A program made the position numbers and the translations under genes. A DNA stretch of 64,000 bases. Source: Eubacterium sulci ATCC 35585. Its GTDB lineage: Bacteria; Bacillota; Clostridia; Peptostreptococcales; Anaerovoracaceae. This document shows positions 10,870 through 19,783 of this stretch, one piece after another. The notes under the pieces were generated by a model. That model was given only the letters and a program-made list of their open reading frames with translations, was not told the DNA's origin and ran no database searches. The stretch spans positions 620,001 through 684,000 of the forward strand of contig CP012068.1 in assembly GCA_001189495.1 (NCBI GenBank). Direction: 5' to 3'. Position 1 is the stretch's first letter, and each line of letters opens with the position of its first letter.

Positions 10870-11934
10870 ATGGAGATGATGCAGATGGAGATGACAGAGA
10901 GAAAGCTAAAGATTTTACATGCTATTATCAACGATTATGTTAAATCTGCTGAACCTGTTGGATCAAGAGCTCTATCTCGTAAGTTTGAACTTGGCATCAG
11001 TCCTGCGACAATCAGAAACGAGATGAGTGATCTTGAGGAGATGGGTTATTTGACGCATCCACATACATCGGCAGGTAGAGTTCCTTCGGATAAGGCATAT
11101 CGCCTTTACGTAAACCAGATGATGGAGAGACAGGAACTTACATTAGATGAGAAGAGAGAAATCTCACGCGAGCTTCAGGCTAATATCAGAGAGTTTGATA
11201 GGACTATAGAGCATGCGGCAAAGATTCTTTCTAAGATTACGAATTTGACATCATTTGCAGTAACGCCTACGGCGGCTGATGACACAATCAAGTTCGTAAA
11301 TCTCTTGCCAGTCGATGAACGCACGGTTGTAATGATGATAGTTTCAGATACAGGCAAGGTTAGCAATACGGCGCTCAAGCTAGATTCGCCATGCAGCAAT
11401 GATAATTTGCAGCTGCTAGCTAAGTCGATGACATACAAGTATAGAGGAAGAACACTTACGGATGTACTGACAGGTAACATAATCGAGTGCTTCCACAACG
11501 ATGTCGAAGCTATGGATAAGCTCGAGCAGGATATCATGCCAGACTTCCTTAAGACTCTTGAGGAGATGCTAAATGTTCAGCTATACATGGATGGTATGAC
11601 CAATATATTTGACCTTCCAGAGTATAACGATATAGAGCGTGCTAAGAGCTTCTTCAATTTATTTAGTCATAAGGATGAGTTTATCAAGACTGTCATAAAC
11701 CGTGATAAGGGTATGATAGTAACCATAGGTGAAGAGAATATGGATGAGCAGATGAATGATTACTCTATGATAACAGCCACATATAGTGTGGACGGTAAGC
11801 AGGTGGGTAAGATTGGTGTAATCGGCCCTAAGCGAATGAGATATGACAAAATAACTTCGATAATGGAGTATCTGACCGATAATTTGAATCAGAGCTTTCA
11901 GTTAGAAGAGGGAGGACACGATAGTGGCGAATAA
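10870..11934 (+). CDS. hrcA: Heat-inducible transcription repressor HrcA
   Basis: A 354-residue repressor with an N-terminal winged helix (LKILHAIINDYVKSAEPVGSR, then the recognition region SPATIRNEMSDLEEMGYL) and the long HrcA C-terminal domain. It binds CIRCE and needs GroEL to stay active. The start is ambiguous: five in-frame ATGs lie between 10870 and 10891 in the run encoding MEMMQMEM. Agaaggtg at 10851-10858 supports 10870, whereas most family members begin at the equivalent of 10891 (MTERKLK). The function is not affected. Confidence 0.95.
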   Translation: MEMMQMEMTERKLKILHAIINDYVKSAEPVGSRALSRKFELGISPATIRNEMSDLEEMGYLTHPHTSAGRVPSDKAYRLYVNQMMERQELTLDEKREISRELQANIREFDRTIEHAAKILSKITNLTSFAVTPTAADDTIKFVNLLPVDERTVVMMIVSDTGKVSNTALKLDSPCSNDNLQLLAKSMTYKYRGRTLTDVLTGNIIECFHNDVEAMDKLEQDIMPDFLKTLEEMLNVQLYMDGMTNIFDLPEYNDIERAKSFFNLFSHKDEFIKTVINRDKGMIVTIGEENMDEQMNDYSMITATYSVDGKQVGKIGVIGPKRMRYDKITSIMEYLTDNLNQSFQLEEGGHDSGE

Positions 11935-12475
11935 GGAGAAGATGAACGCAGAGGCTTGCGAGCTCAAGGATGAGGAATGCAAGGCTTGCGAGGATAAGGC
12001 TGAGGATCTAGATAAGCCAGAAGAAGCTGAGGAAGAGCTTGTAGCTAAGGAAGAAGAAAATGCTGACGATGATATGGCAAACAAATATGTCAGACTCATG
12101 GCAGAGTTTCAGAACTATAAAAAGAGAGTCTCCAAAGAGAAAGATGACCTCAGAAGCTACGCTAATGAGAATCTTGTTTTAAGCCTTCTGGAGGTTTTGG
12201 ATAACTTTGAGAGAGCGCTTCAGCATGATACAGATGACGAAGGCTTTGTGACCGGAATGCAGATGATTTTCAAGCAGATGCTAGATAAGCTAAACAAGGC
12301 TGGACTTGAGGAGATAAAGGCTCTAGGAGCGGATTTTGATCCGAACTTTCACAATGCTGTTTTGACTGGTGATGATCCACAGTATGAGAGCGGCAAGGTT
12401 ACGGATGTAATGCAGAAGGGATACACGCTTAACGGTAAGGTTATTAGAGCTGCAATGGTAAAGGTAAATAACTAG
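11924..12475 (+). CDS. grpE: GrpE, DnaK nucleotide-exchange factor
   Basis: A 183-residue protein with a GTG start that overlaps the hrcA end by 11 bases; gggagga supplies the SD. The N-terminal 50 residues are a Glu/Asp/Lys/Ala-rich disordered or coiled segment with three Cys (CELKDEECKACED), followed by the dimer helix, the FQNYKKR and LLEVLDNFERAL signatures and the beta-wing ending VRAAMVKV-like (VIRAAMVKV). It releases ADP from DnaK and works in the cytosolic chaperone cycle with DnaK and DnaJ. Confidence 0.95.
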   Translation: MANKEKMNAEACELKDEECKACEDKAEDLDKPEEAEEELVAKEEENADDDMANKYVRLMAEFQNYKKRVSKEKDDLRSYANENLVLSLLEVLDNFERALQHDTDDEGFVTGMQMIFKQMLDKLNKAGLEEIKALGADFDPNFHNAVLTGDDPQYESGKVTDVMQKGYTLNGKVIRAAMVKVNN

Positions 12476-12518
12476 TAATTAGTGCAAATAAATTAAGTAT
12501 ATTTAGGAGGAATTTGAT

Positions 12519-14384
12519 ATGGCAAAGGTAATAGGAATAGATTTAGGAACAACAAATAGCTGCGTTGCTGTAATGGAAGGTGGCGAACCAGTAGTAATTG
12601 CAAATGCAGAGGGTAACAGAACTACACCATCTATTGTAGGCTTCGCAAAGAACGGCGAAAGACTTGTAGGTGAGACAGCTAAGAGACAGGCTGTAACAAA
12701 CCCAGAAAGAACAATTACTTCAATCAAAAGACACATGGGTGAGGACTATACAGTTACAATCGATGACAAAAAGTACACACCACAGGACATCAGTGCTATG
12801 ATTCTCGCTAAGCTAAAGGCTGATGCTGAGAGCTATCTAGGTGAGAAGGTTAATGAAGCTGTAATCACAGTTCCAGCTTACTTCTCAGATGCTCAGAAGC
12901 AGGCAACAAAGGATGCTGGTAAGATTGCTGGTCTTGATGTAAAGAGAATCATTAACGAGCCAACAGCAGCATCTTTAGCATATGGTCTAGATAAGGAAGA
13001 AGGAACACACAAGATTCTAGTATATGACTTGGGTGGTGGTACATTCGACGTATCAATTCTAGAACTAGGTGATGGCGTATTCGAAGTACTAGCAACAAAT
13101 GGTGACACAATGCTCGGTGGTGACGACTTTGATAACAAGATTGTTACATATCTTGCAGATACATTCGCACAGGAAAACGGTGTGGACCTTAGAGCTGATA
13201 AGATGGCTCTTCAGAGACTAAAGGAAGCAGCTGAGAAGGCAAAGAAGGAGCTTTCAAGCGCTCAGACAACAAACATTAACCTTCCATTTATAACAGTTAC
13301 AGCTGATGGCCCTCTTCACTTGAATATGGATCTTTCAAGAGCTAAGTTCGAGCAGCTAACTGCTGACCTGGTAGAGAGATCAATCGCACCTATGAAGAAG
13401 GCAATGGAAGATGCCGGCGTTTCAAACAGCGACATCGAGAAGGTAATCCTGGTAGGTGGTTCAACAAGAATCCCGGCTGTTCAAGAAGCAGTTAAGAAGG
13501 TTACAGGTAAGGAGCCATTCAAGGGAATCAACCCTGATGAGTGCGTAGCAATCGGTGCTGCTATCCAGGCTGGTGTTTTGACAGGTGAGGTTAACGACGT
13601 TCTTCTACTAGACGTAACACCACTTTCACTTTCAATCGAGACACTTGGCGGGGTTGCAACAAAGCTAATCGAGAGAAATACAACAATCCCAACAAAGAAG
13701 AGCCAGGTATTCTCAACAGCTGCAGACAACCAGACAGCTGTAGATATCCACGTAATGCAGGGTGAAAGAGAAATGGCAGCAGATAATATCTCACTAGGAC
13801 AGTTCCAGCTTACAGGAATCGCTCCAGCTCCACGTGGAATTCCACAGATTGAGGTTACATTTGATATCGATGCTAACGGCATTGTAAATGTAAGCGCTAA
13901 GGACCTTGGAACAGGTAAGGAGCAGAAGATTACAATCACATCATCAACAAAGCTTTCAGAGGAAGAAATCCAGGCTAAGGTAAGAGAAGCAGAAGCTTAT
14001 GCTGCTGAGGACAAGAAGAAGAAGGAAGCTATCGAGAATAGAAACCAGGCTGAGGCTCTTGTATACCAGACAGAGAAGTCTCTAAAGGATCTAGAAGGAA
14101 AGATTGATGCAGCAGATGAATCAGCTATCAAGGAAGCTAACGAGGAGCTAAAGAAGGCTCTTGAGGCTAACAATGAAGAGGACATCAAGGCTAAGTCAGA
14201 AGCACTTTCAGCTAAGTTCACTGAGGTTTCAACAAAGCTATATCAGCAGGCAGGTGCTGAAGCTGGCCCAGACATGTCAGGCATGGGTGGAGCAGGTCAG
14301 AGCGCAGGTGCAGATGCAGGAAGCGCAGCAGACGACAATGTAGTTGATGCAGATTACACTGTTGTAGATGATGAGAATAAATAA
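12519..14384 (+). CDS. dnaK: Chaperone DnaK (Hsp70)
   Basis: A 621-residue Hsp70. It starts [24 protein letters not shown] and carries the ATPase signatures [20 protein letters not shown] and [10 protein letters not shown], the linker [12 protein letters not shown] and a substrate domain with the C-terminal lid ending in the disordered [14 protein letters not shown] tail. It binds exposed hydrophobic segments in an ATP-driven cycle with DnaJ and GrpE. A good SD (taggagga) precedes the ATG. A stable hairpin separates it from dnaJ and may set the relative amounts of the two. Confidence 0.97.
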   Translation: MAKVIGIDLGTTNSCVAVMEGGEPVVIANAEGNRTTPSIVGFAKNGERLVGETAKRQAVTNPERTITSIKRHMGEDYTVTIDDKKYTPQDISAMILAKLKADAESYLGEKVNEAVITVPAYFSDAQKQATKDAGKIAGLDVKRIINEPTAASLAYGLDKEEGTHKILVYDLGGGTFDVSILELGDGVFEVLATNGDTMLGGDDFDNKIVTYLADTFAQENGVDLRADKMALQRLKEAAEKAKKELSSAQTTNINLPFITVTADGPLHLNMDLSRAKFEQLTADLVERSIAPMKKAMEDAGVSNSDIEKVILVGGSTRIPAVQEAVKKVTGKEPFKGINPDECVAIGAAIQAGVLTGEVNDVLLLDVTPLSLSIETLGGVATKLIERNTTIPTKKSQVFSTAADNQTAVDIHVMQGEREMAADNISLGQFQLTGIAPAPRGIPQIEVTFDIDANGIVNVSAKDLGTGKEQKITITSSTKLSEEEIQAKVREAEAYAAEDKKKKEAIENRNQAEALVYQTEKSLKDLEGKIDAADESAIKEANEELKKALEANNEEDIKAKSEALSAKFTEVSTKLYQQAGAEAGPDMSGMGGAGQSAGADAGSAADDNVVDADYTVVDDENK

Positions 14385-14404
14385 AGGAAAGATTTAGCTT
14401 GACT

Positions 14405-14442
14405 CGCAAGAGGATTTGCTTCAGAGCAAATCCTCGTTTGCG
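14405..14442 (+). other. Stable intercistronic hairpin between dnaK and dnaJ
   Basis: An 11-bp perfect stem (14410-14420 with 14425-14435) closed by a TCAG tetraloop, extended by five more pairs (cgcaa with ttgcg) across a 2-base bulge. No T-run follows, so it is not a standard terminator. It ends 6 bases before the dnaJ SD. A role in mRNA processing or 3'-end protection of dnaK is inference. Confidence 0.7.
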
Positions 14443-14460
14443 GTTAATATAGGTGAGAAT

Positions 14461-15591
14461 ATGGCAGAAAAAAGAGATTACTATGAGGTCCTGGGGCTAC
14501 AAAAGGGAGCCTCAGATGATGAGATAAAAAAAGCATTCCGAAAGCTGGCAATGAAGTATCATCCTGATAGAAATCCTGACGATAAGGCTGCAGAAGAAAA
14601 ATTCAAGGAAATAAACGAAGCATACGCTGTTCTTTCAGATGCTGAGAAGAAGGAAAAGTATGATCGCTTCGGACATGCAGGTGTAGATCCAAACGCTGGA
14701 TTTGGTCAGGGAGGTTTCTCTGGCGGTGGCTTTGAGGATATCTTTGATATGTTTGGTGGCATGTTTAGTGGTGGCTTCGGAGGCGGAAGAAGAAACGGCC
14801 CTCAGAAGGGAAGAGACCTTCAGAAGCATGTTACGATTGAATTTGAAGAAGCTGCTTTCGGTACAAATAAGAAGATAAGACTTACCAAGATGGTTAAGTG
14901 CGAAAAATGTGGTGGTGAAGGTAATGCACCTGGAACAGAAAAGCACACATGCTCAAGGTGTAACGGAAAAGGTGTTGTAGATAGCGTTCAGAGAACACCT
15001 TTTGGACAGTTCCATAGCCAGAGCACATGCCCAGAATGTAATGGAACAGGATATAAGATAGATACTCCATGTCCAGACTGTAACGGTACGGGAAGCGTTC
15101 GCAAGACGATAACAATAGATGTTAAGATACCAGCAGGTGTCGATACAGATACAGTTATTCCACTAAGAGGACAGGGTGAGCCAGGTGTGAACGGAGGTCC
15201 GGCAGGAGACCTCTACATCGTGCTAGATGTAAAACCGCATAAGCTTTTTAAGCGTACTGGAGATGACCTTTACCTAGACATGCCGATTACTTTTGTTCAG
15301 GCAGCGCTAGGAGATGAGATTATAGTGCCAACGCTTGACGGTAAGGTTTCATATAAGATTCCAGCAGGAACTCAGCCAGAGACTGTTTTCAGACTCAAAG
15401 GCAAGGGCGTTAAGAATGTTAGAAATGGTAGAATGGGAGATCTTTATGTAAAGGTCCAGCTCGAGGTTCCAACAAAGCTTAACGCAAAGCAGCGCAAGGC
15501 CATAGAAGATATGGATGCGGCTCTAGATAAGAACTGCTATCAGAAGAAAAATGGCTTTGCACAAAAGGTAAAAGAAATCTTTGGTTTTTAA
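14461..15591 (+). CDS. dnaJ: Chaperone DnaJ (Hsp40 type I)
   Basis: A 376-residue type I Hsp40. The J domain has the HPD motif in YHPDRNPDD, then a Gly/Phe-rich linker, four zinc-finger repeats [24 protein letters not shown] and CPDCNGTG, and the C-terminal client domains. It stimulates DnaK ATP hydrolysis and delivers substrates. The open frame extends upstream to 14416, but the ATG at 14461 has the SD aggtgag and begins [13 protein letters not shown] as in the family. Confidence 0.96.
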   Translation: MAEKRDYYEVLGLQKGASDDEIKKAFRKLAMKYHPDRNPDDKAAEEKFKEINEAYAVLSDAEKKEKYDRFGHAGVDPNAGFGQGGFSGGGFEDIFDMFGGMFSGGFGGGRRNGPQKGRDLQKHVTIEFEEAAFGTNKKIRLTKMVKCEKCGGEGNAPGTEKHTCSRCNGKGVVDSVQRTPFGQFHSQSTCPECNGTGYKIDTPCPDCNGTGSVRKTITIDVKIPAGVDTDTVIPLRGQGEPGVNGGPAGDLYIVLDVKPHKLFKRTGDDLYLDMPITFVQAALGDEIIVPTLDGKVSYKIPAGTQPETVFRLKGKGVKNVRNGRMGDLYVKVQLEVPTKLNAKQRKAIEDMDAALDKNCYQKKNGFAQKVKEIFGF

Positions 15592-15643
15592 TAAATAAGC
15601 TGTTGACATGGCATCTGGACTTATTTTTAGTCATGAGCAGCGT

Positions 15644-15676
15644 ATTGTAAACCAAATTATAAAATAGTTTACCAAT
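15644..15676 (+). promoter_or_regulatory. BirA-like biotin operator upstream of bioY
   Basis: An imperfect inverted repeat: attgtaaac (15644-15652) and gtttaccaat (15667-15676), with about 14 bases between. It has the architecture of Firmicute BirA operators (TTGTAAAC-type arm, 14-16 spacer, GTTTAC-type arm). The right arm covers the -35 box of the bioY promoter. Repression by biotinyl-AMP-loaded BirA is inferred from this architecture. Confidence 0.75.
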
Positions 15677-15696
15677 GAAATCCATAGTGATATAAT
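15668..15696 (+). promoter_or_regulatory. bioY promoter
   Basis: TTTACC (15668-15673), inside the BirA-like operator, and a perfect TATAAT (15691-15696) at a 17-base spacing. The overlap would make repressor and RNA polymerase binding exclusive. Confidence 0.7.
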
Positions 15697-15728
15697 AACC
15701 TTCGTAATTTACTACGGAGGTTATTATT

Positions 15729-16295
15729 ATGATTACAGACAAGTTTCAAAACAAGACAAGCAGACTAGCAATTGTAGCTCTATTTACAGCACTGGTATCA
15801 GTTGGTGCATTCATCAAAATACCGATGCCGTTTATGGACTATGTAACCATGCAACTCTTCTTCGTTATCCTATCGGGATTTGTACTAGGTAGCAAGCTAG
15901 GTGCACTTTCCCTTACAATATATCTGGTCCTCGGAATATGCGGAGTTCCAGTTTTCGCTGGTGGCGGAGGCTTCAACTATGTGCTAATGCCGACATTTGG
16001 ATATATCATCTCCTTCATCTTTGCATCGTATGCAGTTGGATATATCTCAGAGAGAGGAACGCCTAGCATTAAAAGATATTTCTTCGCATCGATGGTTGGC
16101 TTTGTTCTGATTTATGCCATAGGAATCACCTACAAGCTGATCATCATGCTTTGCTACATCAAAACTGATAAGGCAGTTTCAGTACTTCTTCTCTCATCAA
16201 TTTCAATTCAGATGCCTGTCGATGTTGTAAAATGTTTCTTAGCAGCAACAGTAGGACTTCAGCTTAAGAAGGCGATTTCAAAGATGTCATTCTAA
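15729..16295 (+). CDS. bioY: Biotin transporter S-component BioY
   Basis: A 188-residue polytopic protein with about six TM segments. The family stretch MPFMDYVTMQLFFVILSGFVLG and a GGGGFNYVLMPTFGYIISF substrate-site region are the BioY signatures. BioY binds biotin outside the cell and works with an ECF energising module; no EcfA or EcfT gene is here. It lies between dnaJ and prmA, which are normally neighbours, and has its own promoter and operator. Biotin is needed by AccB, encoded 2 kb downstream. Confidence 0.93.
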   Translation: MITDKFQNKTSRLAIVALFTALVSVGAFIKIPMPFMDYVTMQLFFVILSGFVLGSKLGALSLTIYLVLGICGVPVFAGGGGFNYVLMPTFGYIISFIFASYAVGYISERGTPSIKRYFFASMVGFVLIYAIGITYKLIIMLCYIKTDKAVSVLLLSSISIQMPVDVVKCFLAATVGLQLKKAISKMSF

Positions 16296-16346
16296 GAACT
16301 TTGACTAGATACACATCAAAAGGAACCTGACATATTTATTGCTAAT

Positions 16347-16384
16347 TAGCTTCGCAAATGATATATTTTAAGCGGAGCTATTTT
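16347..16384 (+). terminator. Weak terminator-like hairpin after bioY
   Basis: Arms tagcttcgc (16347-16355) and gcggagcta (16372-16380) pair over 9 bp with one G-T, but the loop is 16 bases. TTTT follows. It could limit bioY transcription into prmA. Confidence 0.45.
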
Positions 16385-16411
16385 AGTTTTTGAACAAAAG
16401 GAGCCATAGGC

Positions 16412-17383
16412 ATGAAATATATAGAAGTGAAGATTAAGACGAGCAAGAGCGGAATTGATCCAGTCCTTGCAGCGCTTATGAACATAGGAATTAACGATGC
16501 GATGATAGATGATCCAGATGAGATACTTGCAATGATAGCAACTCCTGGTCCAAGCGAATGGTACGACGAAAGTCAGATACCGGACGTTAGCATGATTGAG
16601 CCTGCAGTTACTGTTTTCTTTGCTGATGATGAGGAAGGACGCAGCAAGTCAAACGATGTAAGAAAGGCTATAGAGGAGTTAGCTAAATCTGCAGCCGAGG
16701 GAAGATATGGTGCTGAAGCAAATCTAGGAGAGCTTTCAGTTAGTGCTAAGGTTGAAGACGATGTGCTCTGGCGCGATAAGTGGAAGGAGTATTTCAAGCC
16801 AACGAAGCTTTCTAATAATATCGTAGTAAAGCCTACGTGGTGCGAGTATGAGCCTAATGAGGAGGACATTGTCATAGAGATAGATCCGGGCATGGCCTTT
16901 GGAACGGGAACTCATGAGACAACAATGCTCTGCATAAGAATGATAGAAAAATATATGTCTGATGGATATAAGGTATTAGATGTAGGAAGTGGATCTGGAA
17001 TACTTTCCATAGCTGCTGCAAAGCTAGGTGCATCAGATGTTCTTGGCATAGATATCGATGAAGATGCTGTTAGAGTATCCAATGAAAACTACGAGCTAAA
17101 TAAGGTCAGCGATAGGGCAAAGGCTATAGTCGGAGACCTAACAACAGGAGTTGACTATAAAGCAAATATCGTAGTTGCAAATTTACTTGCAGATATTGTC
17201 ATGAGGCTATCAAAGGATGCCAAAAGGCATCTAGGAGAAAAGGGCATATTTATTACATCAGGAATACTAACAGAGAAATCTGAAGCTGTAGAAAAATGTA
17301 TGATAGAATGCGGATTTGAGATAGTAGAAAAAGCTATTTTGGGCGAGTGGTGCAGCATAGTAGCTGTGAATAAAGCTGTCTAG
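16412..17383 (+). CDS. prmA: Ribosomal protein L11 methyltransferase
   Basis: A 323-residue methyltransferase. An N-terminal substrate domain (to about residue 125) is followed by a class I SAM fold with motif I VLDVGSGSGILSIAAAKLGA, the acidic loop GIDIDEDA and the post-motif NLLADI typical of PrmA (NxL-type). It methylates ribosomal protein L11 at several positions. It belongs to the clostridial dnaJ-prmA-rsmE-mtaB order; here bioY intervenes before it, and rsmE and mtaB do not follow. The SD is aaaaggag. Confidence 0.93.
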   Translation: MKYIEVKIKTSKSGIDPVLAALMNIGINDAMIDDPDEILAMIATPGPSEWYDESQIPDVSMIEPAVTVFFADDEEGRSKSNDVRKAIEELAKSAAEGRYGAEANLGELSVSAKVEDDVLWRDKWKEYFKPTKLSNNIVVKPTWCEYEPNEEDIVIEIDPGMAFGTGTHETTMLCIRMIEKYMSDGYKVLDVGSGSGILSIAAAKLGASDVLGIDIDEDAVRVSNENYELNKVSDRAKAIVGDLTTGVDYKANIVVANLLADIVMRLSKDAKRHLGEKGIFITSGILTEKSEAVEKCMIECGFEIVEKAILGEWCSIVAVNKAV

Positions 17384-17477
17384 TAAGTTATAAGAAGGTA
17401 ATTTGCCTATGAATATATGATGGCAAAATTATATATATGATTTATTATGATAATCAAAGCCTAGTATTTGAGGGTTT

Positions 17478-17503
17478 AAAGCCTCAAATGTCAGGCTTTT
17501 TTT
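17478..17503 (+). terminator. Terminator after prmA, with an overlapping alternative hairpin
   Basis: Stem aaagcct / aggcttt (17478-17484 with 17493-17499), 8-base loop, then T-run. Its left arm also takes part in a second hairpin, tttgagg / cctcaaa (17467-17473 with 17482-17488), so the two cannot form together. Confidence 0.75.
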
Positions 17504-17558
17504 ATTTGCAAGGATTTACGATTTCACAAAAACAACACATTTTTACACGAAAAAACCT

Positions 17559-17587
17559 TTGACATAGATATATCAAAATGGTATTCT
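17559..17587 (+). promoter_or_regulatory. Promoter of the fatty-acid synthesis operon
   Basis: TTGACA (17559-17564) and TATTCT (17582-17587) with a 17-base spacer. It is the only good promoter seen before acpP, and probably drives all twelve genes to 28.3 kb. Confidence 0.65.
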
Positions 17588-17686
17588 AACAAAGAATTAT
17601 ATAAAATATTTTAACTAAATTCTTTTAGATAAAATATTTTACTTACTTCAAACCCGCCACGTGAGTGGGAAAAGCAATAGTTTAAT

Positions 17687-17699
17687 TTTGATTATTAAA
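17687..17699 (+). promoter_or_regulatory. FabT-like operator in the acpP leader
   Basis: TTTGATTATTAAA differs by one base from the FabT core TTTGA-TTA-TCAAA known from streptococcal fatty-acid operons. It sits about 100 bases after the predicted start and just before the acpP SD, and would act as a roadblock. A FabT-like MarR protein is encoded at the end of this operon. Confidence 0.5.
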
Positions 17700-17718
17700 G
17701 AAGAGAGAGGTATTTATA

Positions 17719-17949
17719 ATGACTTTTGAGAAGGTAAAGGAACTAATCGTTGAAACACTTAGCGTAGATGAGGACAAGATTAAGCTAGAATCAAACCTAG
17801 CAGAGGATCTAAAGATTGACTCACTAGATGCAGTTGAGCTAGTTATGACTCTTGAGGAAGAGTTTGACATCAAGCTACCTGACGATGTACTAAAGCAGCT
17901 AAAGACAGTAGAAGACGTAGTTAAGTGCGTTGACCAGTATAAGGCATAG
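17719..17949 (+). CDS. acpP: Acyl carrier protein
   Basis: A 76-residue acidic protein with the phosphopantetheine site DSLDAVELVM (Ser in LKIDSLDAVEL, about residue 36). The 4'-phosphopantetheine arm carries the growing acyl chain between FAS II enzymes. It is the first gene of the operon, with SD gagagagg, and is followed 2 bases later by accB. Confidence 0.96.
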   Translation: MTFEKVKELIVETLSVDEDKIKLESNLAEDLKIDSLDAVELVMTLEEEFDIKLPDDVLKQLKTVEDVVKCVDQYKA

Positions 17950-17951
17950 TC

Positions 17952-18404
17952 ATGGAAGTTAAGAACAGGGTCAAGGAATTAATAGAGATATTCGAGACCT
18001 CTGGCCTTTCGGAGATGGAATTTGATGCTGATGGCCTTAAGCTTAAGCTGAAGAAGGCAAACGCAAATCCAAGCTTTGATGTATATGCCATTCAGCCTAG
18101 CCAGCCAGATCTAGTAAGCAAGGCGGTAAAGGTAGCACCAAAGACTAGGGAAGATGAGAATGACAAGGAGTACATCAAAAGTCCGCTTGTCGGAACTCTT
18201 TATCTTGCAGCAAACCCAGAGAGCGAGCCATTCGTTAAGGTAGGTAGCAAGGTCAAAGCTGGAGAGCCTATGTGCATAATTGAGGCTATGAAGATGATGA
18301 ATGAGATCAAGGCGCCATATGATTTAGTAGTAAAGAATGTACTGCAAAACAATGGAGACATGGTCGAGTTCGATCAAAATATTTACGAGGTAGACAGATG
18401 CTAA
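17952..18404 (+). CDS. accB: Biotin carboxyl carrier protein of acetyl-CoA carboxylase
   Basis: A 150-residue BCCP: an N-terminal helical segment, a linker, then the biotinyl domain from about residue 75 with the biotin-accepting lysine in EAMKMMNEI. It shuttles CO2 from the AccC carboxylase to the AccDA transferase. The ATG lies 2 bases after the acpP stop, and the last 7 bases overlap accC. Confidence 0.95.
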   Translation: MEVKNRVKELIEIFETSGLSEMEFDADGLKLKLKKANANPSFDVYAIQPSQPDLVSKAVKVAPKTREDENDKEYIKSPLVGTLYLAANPESEPFVKVGSKVKAGEPMCIIEAMKMMNEIKAPYDLVVKNVLQNNGDMVEFDQNIYEVDRC

Positions 18405-19783
18405 AGCGTGTCCTAGTTGCAAACAGAGGAGAGATTGCTCTGAGAATAATCAGAGAGTGCTTGGATAAAAATATAGAAACCGTAGCGATATATTCGTCAG
18501 CTGACAAGGATTCGCTGCACGTCCTGCTCGCAAATGAATCTGTTTGTGTCGGCGCTGCACCACCCTCGGAAAGCTATTTGAAGATGGATAATATTATAGA
18601 GGCGGCGCTCGGAACGGGCTGTGATGCAGTCCATCCGGGCTTCGGCTTTCTATCAGAAAATCCAGCATTCGCTGCACTTTGCGAAGAGAACGGTATCAAA
18701 TTCATAGGTCCATCATCTAGTGTCATAGAGCAGATGGGAAATAAGTCTGCTGCGCGTGAGCTTATGATGAAGGCTAAAGTACCAACGGTTCCAGGCTCAG
18801 ATGGGGCGGTTATGGATATCGAGACGGCAAAGAGCATAGCTGAGAAGATAGGCTTTCCTATTTTGATCAAAGCCTCCGCAGGTGGCGGTGGCAGAGGCAT
18901 GCGAAAGGCAAACTCACTTGAGGATATAGAAAGAGCCTTTGATGAGGCAAGAGCCGAGGCAAGAGCAGCATTTGGTGATGATACAGTATATATCGAAAAG
19001 CTTATTTTGAGCCCTAAGCACATAGAGGTACAGGTACTTTCTGACTCCTATGGGAAGACGATTCACCTAGGTGAGAGAAACTGCTCAATACAGAGGAAGA
19101 ATCAGAAGATGCTAGAGGAAGCTCCAGCATTTGCCTTTGATCAGGGACTTAGAGATAGGATGTGTGAAGCGGCGGTTAAGGCTGCCGAGGCTTGTAACTA
19201 CGAGGGTGCAGGTACTGTTGAATTCGTGCTCGACACTGAGAATAACTTCTATTTTATCGAGATGAACACGAGAATTCAGGTTGAACATCCTGTAACAGAG
19301 ATGGTAACAGGGGTAAATATTGTTGCTCAGCAGATCAGAATCGCTTCGGGCTTGCCGCTTGATATAGACCAAAGCGATGTAAAGATTAAAGGTCATGCAA
19401 TAGAGTGCAGAATTTGTGCTGAGAATCCGGTCAGGGATTTTGCTGCTTCTCCAGGACATGTGAACATGGTTCACTTCCCAGGAGGGAACGGTGTAAGAGT
19501 CGAGAGCGCGCTTTATAGTGGTTGCGACATCAGTCCTTACTACGATTCTATGGCAGCTAAAATCATCGTCTACGGCGACACTAGAGTTGAGGCGGTGAGA
19601 AGGATGAGAAGGGCTCTTGAGGAGACCATCATCGAGGGAATAGATACAACGCTTTTGTTACAGTATCTAATTCTATTTAATCGAGTATTTCTTAGAGGAA
19701 ATTACAACACTTCATTTATTGAAAAAGAGCAGGAATCACTATTAGAACTTTTGAGGACTGCTACTGATATAAGAGGAAAATAA
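18398..19783 (+). CDS. accC: Biotin carboxylase subunit of acetyl-CoA carboxylase
   Basis: A 461-residue ATP-grasp enzyme. It starts MLKRVLVANRGEIALRIIRE and has HPGFGFLSENPAFA, the glycine-rich ATP lid KASAGGGGRGMR and the catalytic EMNTRIQVEHPVTE motif. It carboxylates the biotin on AccB using bicarbonate and ATP. The length is normal for AccC (about 450). The stop and next start overlap as TAATG, indicating translational coupling with accDA. Confidence 0.96.
   Translation: MLKRVLVANRGEIALRIIRECLDKNIETVAIYSSADKDSLHVLLANESVCVGAAPPSESYLKMDNIIEAALGTGCDAVHPGFGFLSENPAFAALCEENGIKFIGPSSSVIEQMGNKSAARELMMKAKVPTVPGSDGAVMDIETAKSIAEKIGFPILIKASAGGGGRGMRKANSLEDIERAFDEARAEARAAFGDDTVYIEKLILSPKHIEVQVLSDSYGKTIHLGERNCSIQRKNQKMLEEAPAFAFDQGLRDRMCEAAVKAAEACNYEGAGTVEFVLDTENNFYFIEMNTRIQVEHPVTEMVTGVNIVAQQIRIASGLPLDIDQSDVKIKGHAIECRICAENPVRDFAASPGHVNMVHFPGGNGVRVESALYSGCDISPYYDSMAAKIIVYGDTRVEAVRRMRRALEETIIEGIDTTLLLQYLILFNRVFLRGNYNTSFIEKEQESLLELLRTATDIRGK

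Larger units (their letters stand above)
17384..17718 (+). other. Intergenic leader region before the fatty-acid operon
   Basis: A 335-base gap with no credible ORF. In order it holds a terminator (17478-17503), an acpP promoter (17559-17587), a perfect 13-bp direct repeat ataaaatatttta (17601-17613 and 17629-17641), a small hairpin around cccgccacgtgagtggg (17653-17669), a FabT-like box (17687-17699) and the acpP SD. The predicted untranslated leader is about 125 bases. Confidence 0.7.

Noticed and set aside
13481-13939. Long minus-strand frame inside dnaK
   Set aside because: Low-complexity composition mirrored from the dnaK codons, no SD, and fully within a highly conserved gene.
14410-14435. 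dnaK-dnaJ hairpin as an intrinsic terminator
   Set aside because: No T-run follows, and dnaJ has no promoter of its own; listed as a hairpin only.
17558-17577. TTTGA...TCAAA around the acpP -35 as a FabT site
   Set aside because: The two arms are 10 bases apart instead of 3; only the box at 17687-17699 fits the FabT spacing.
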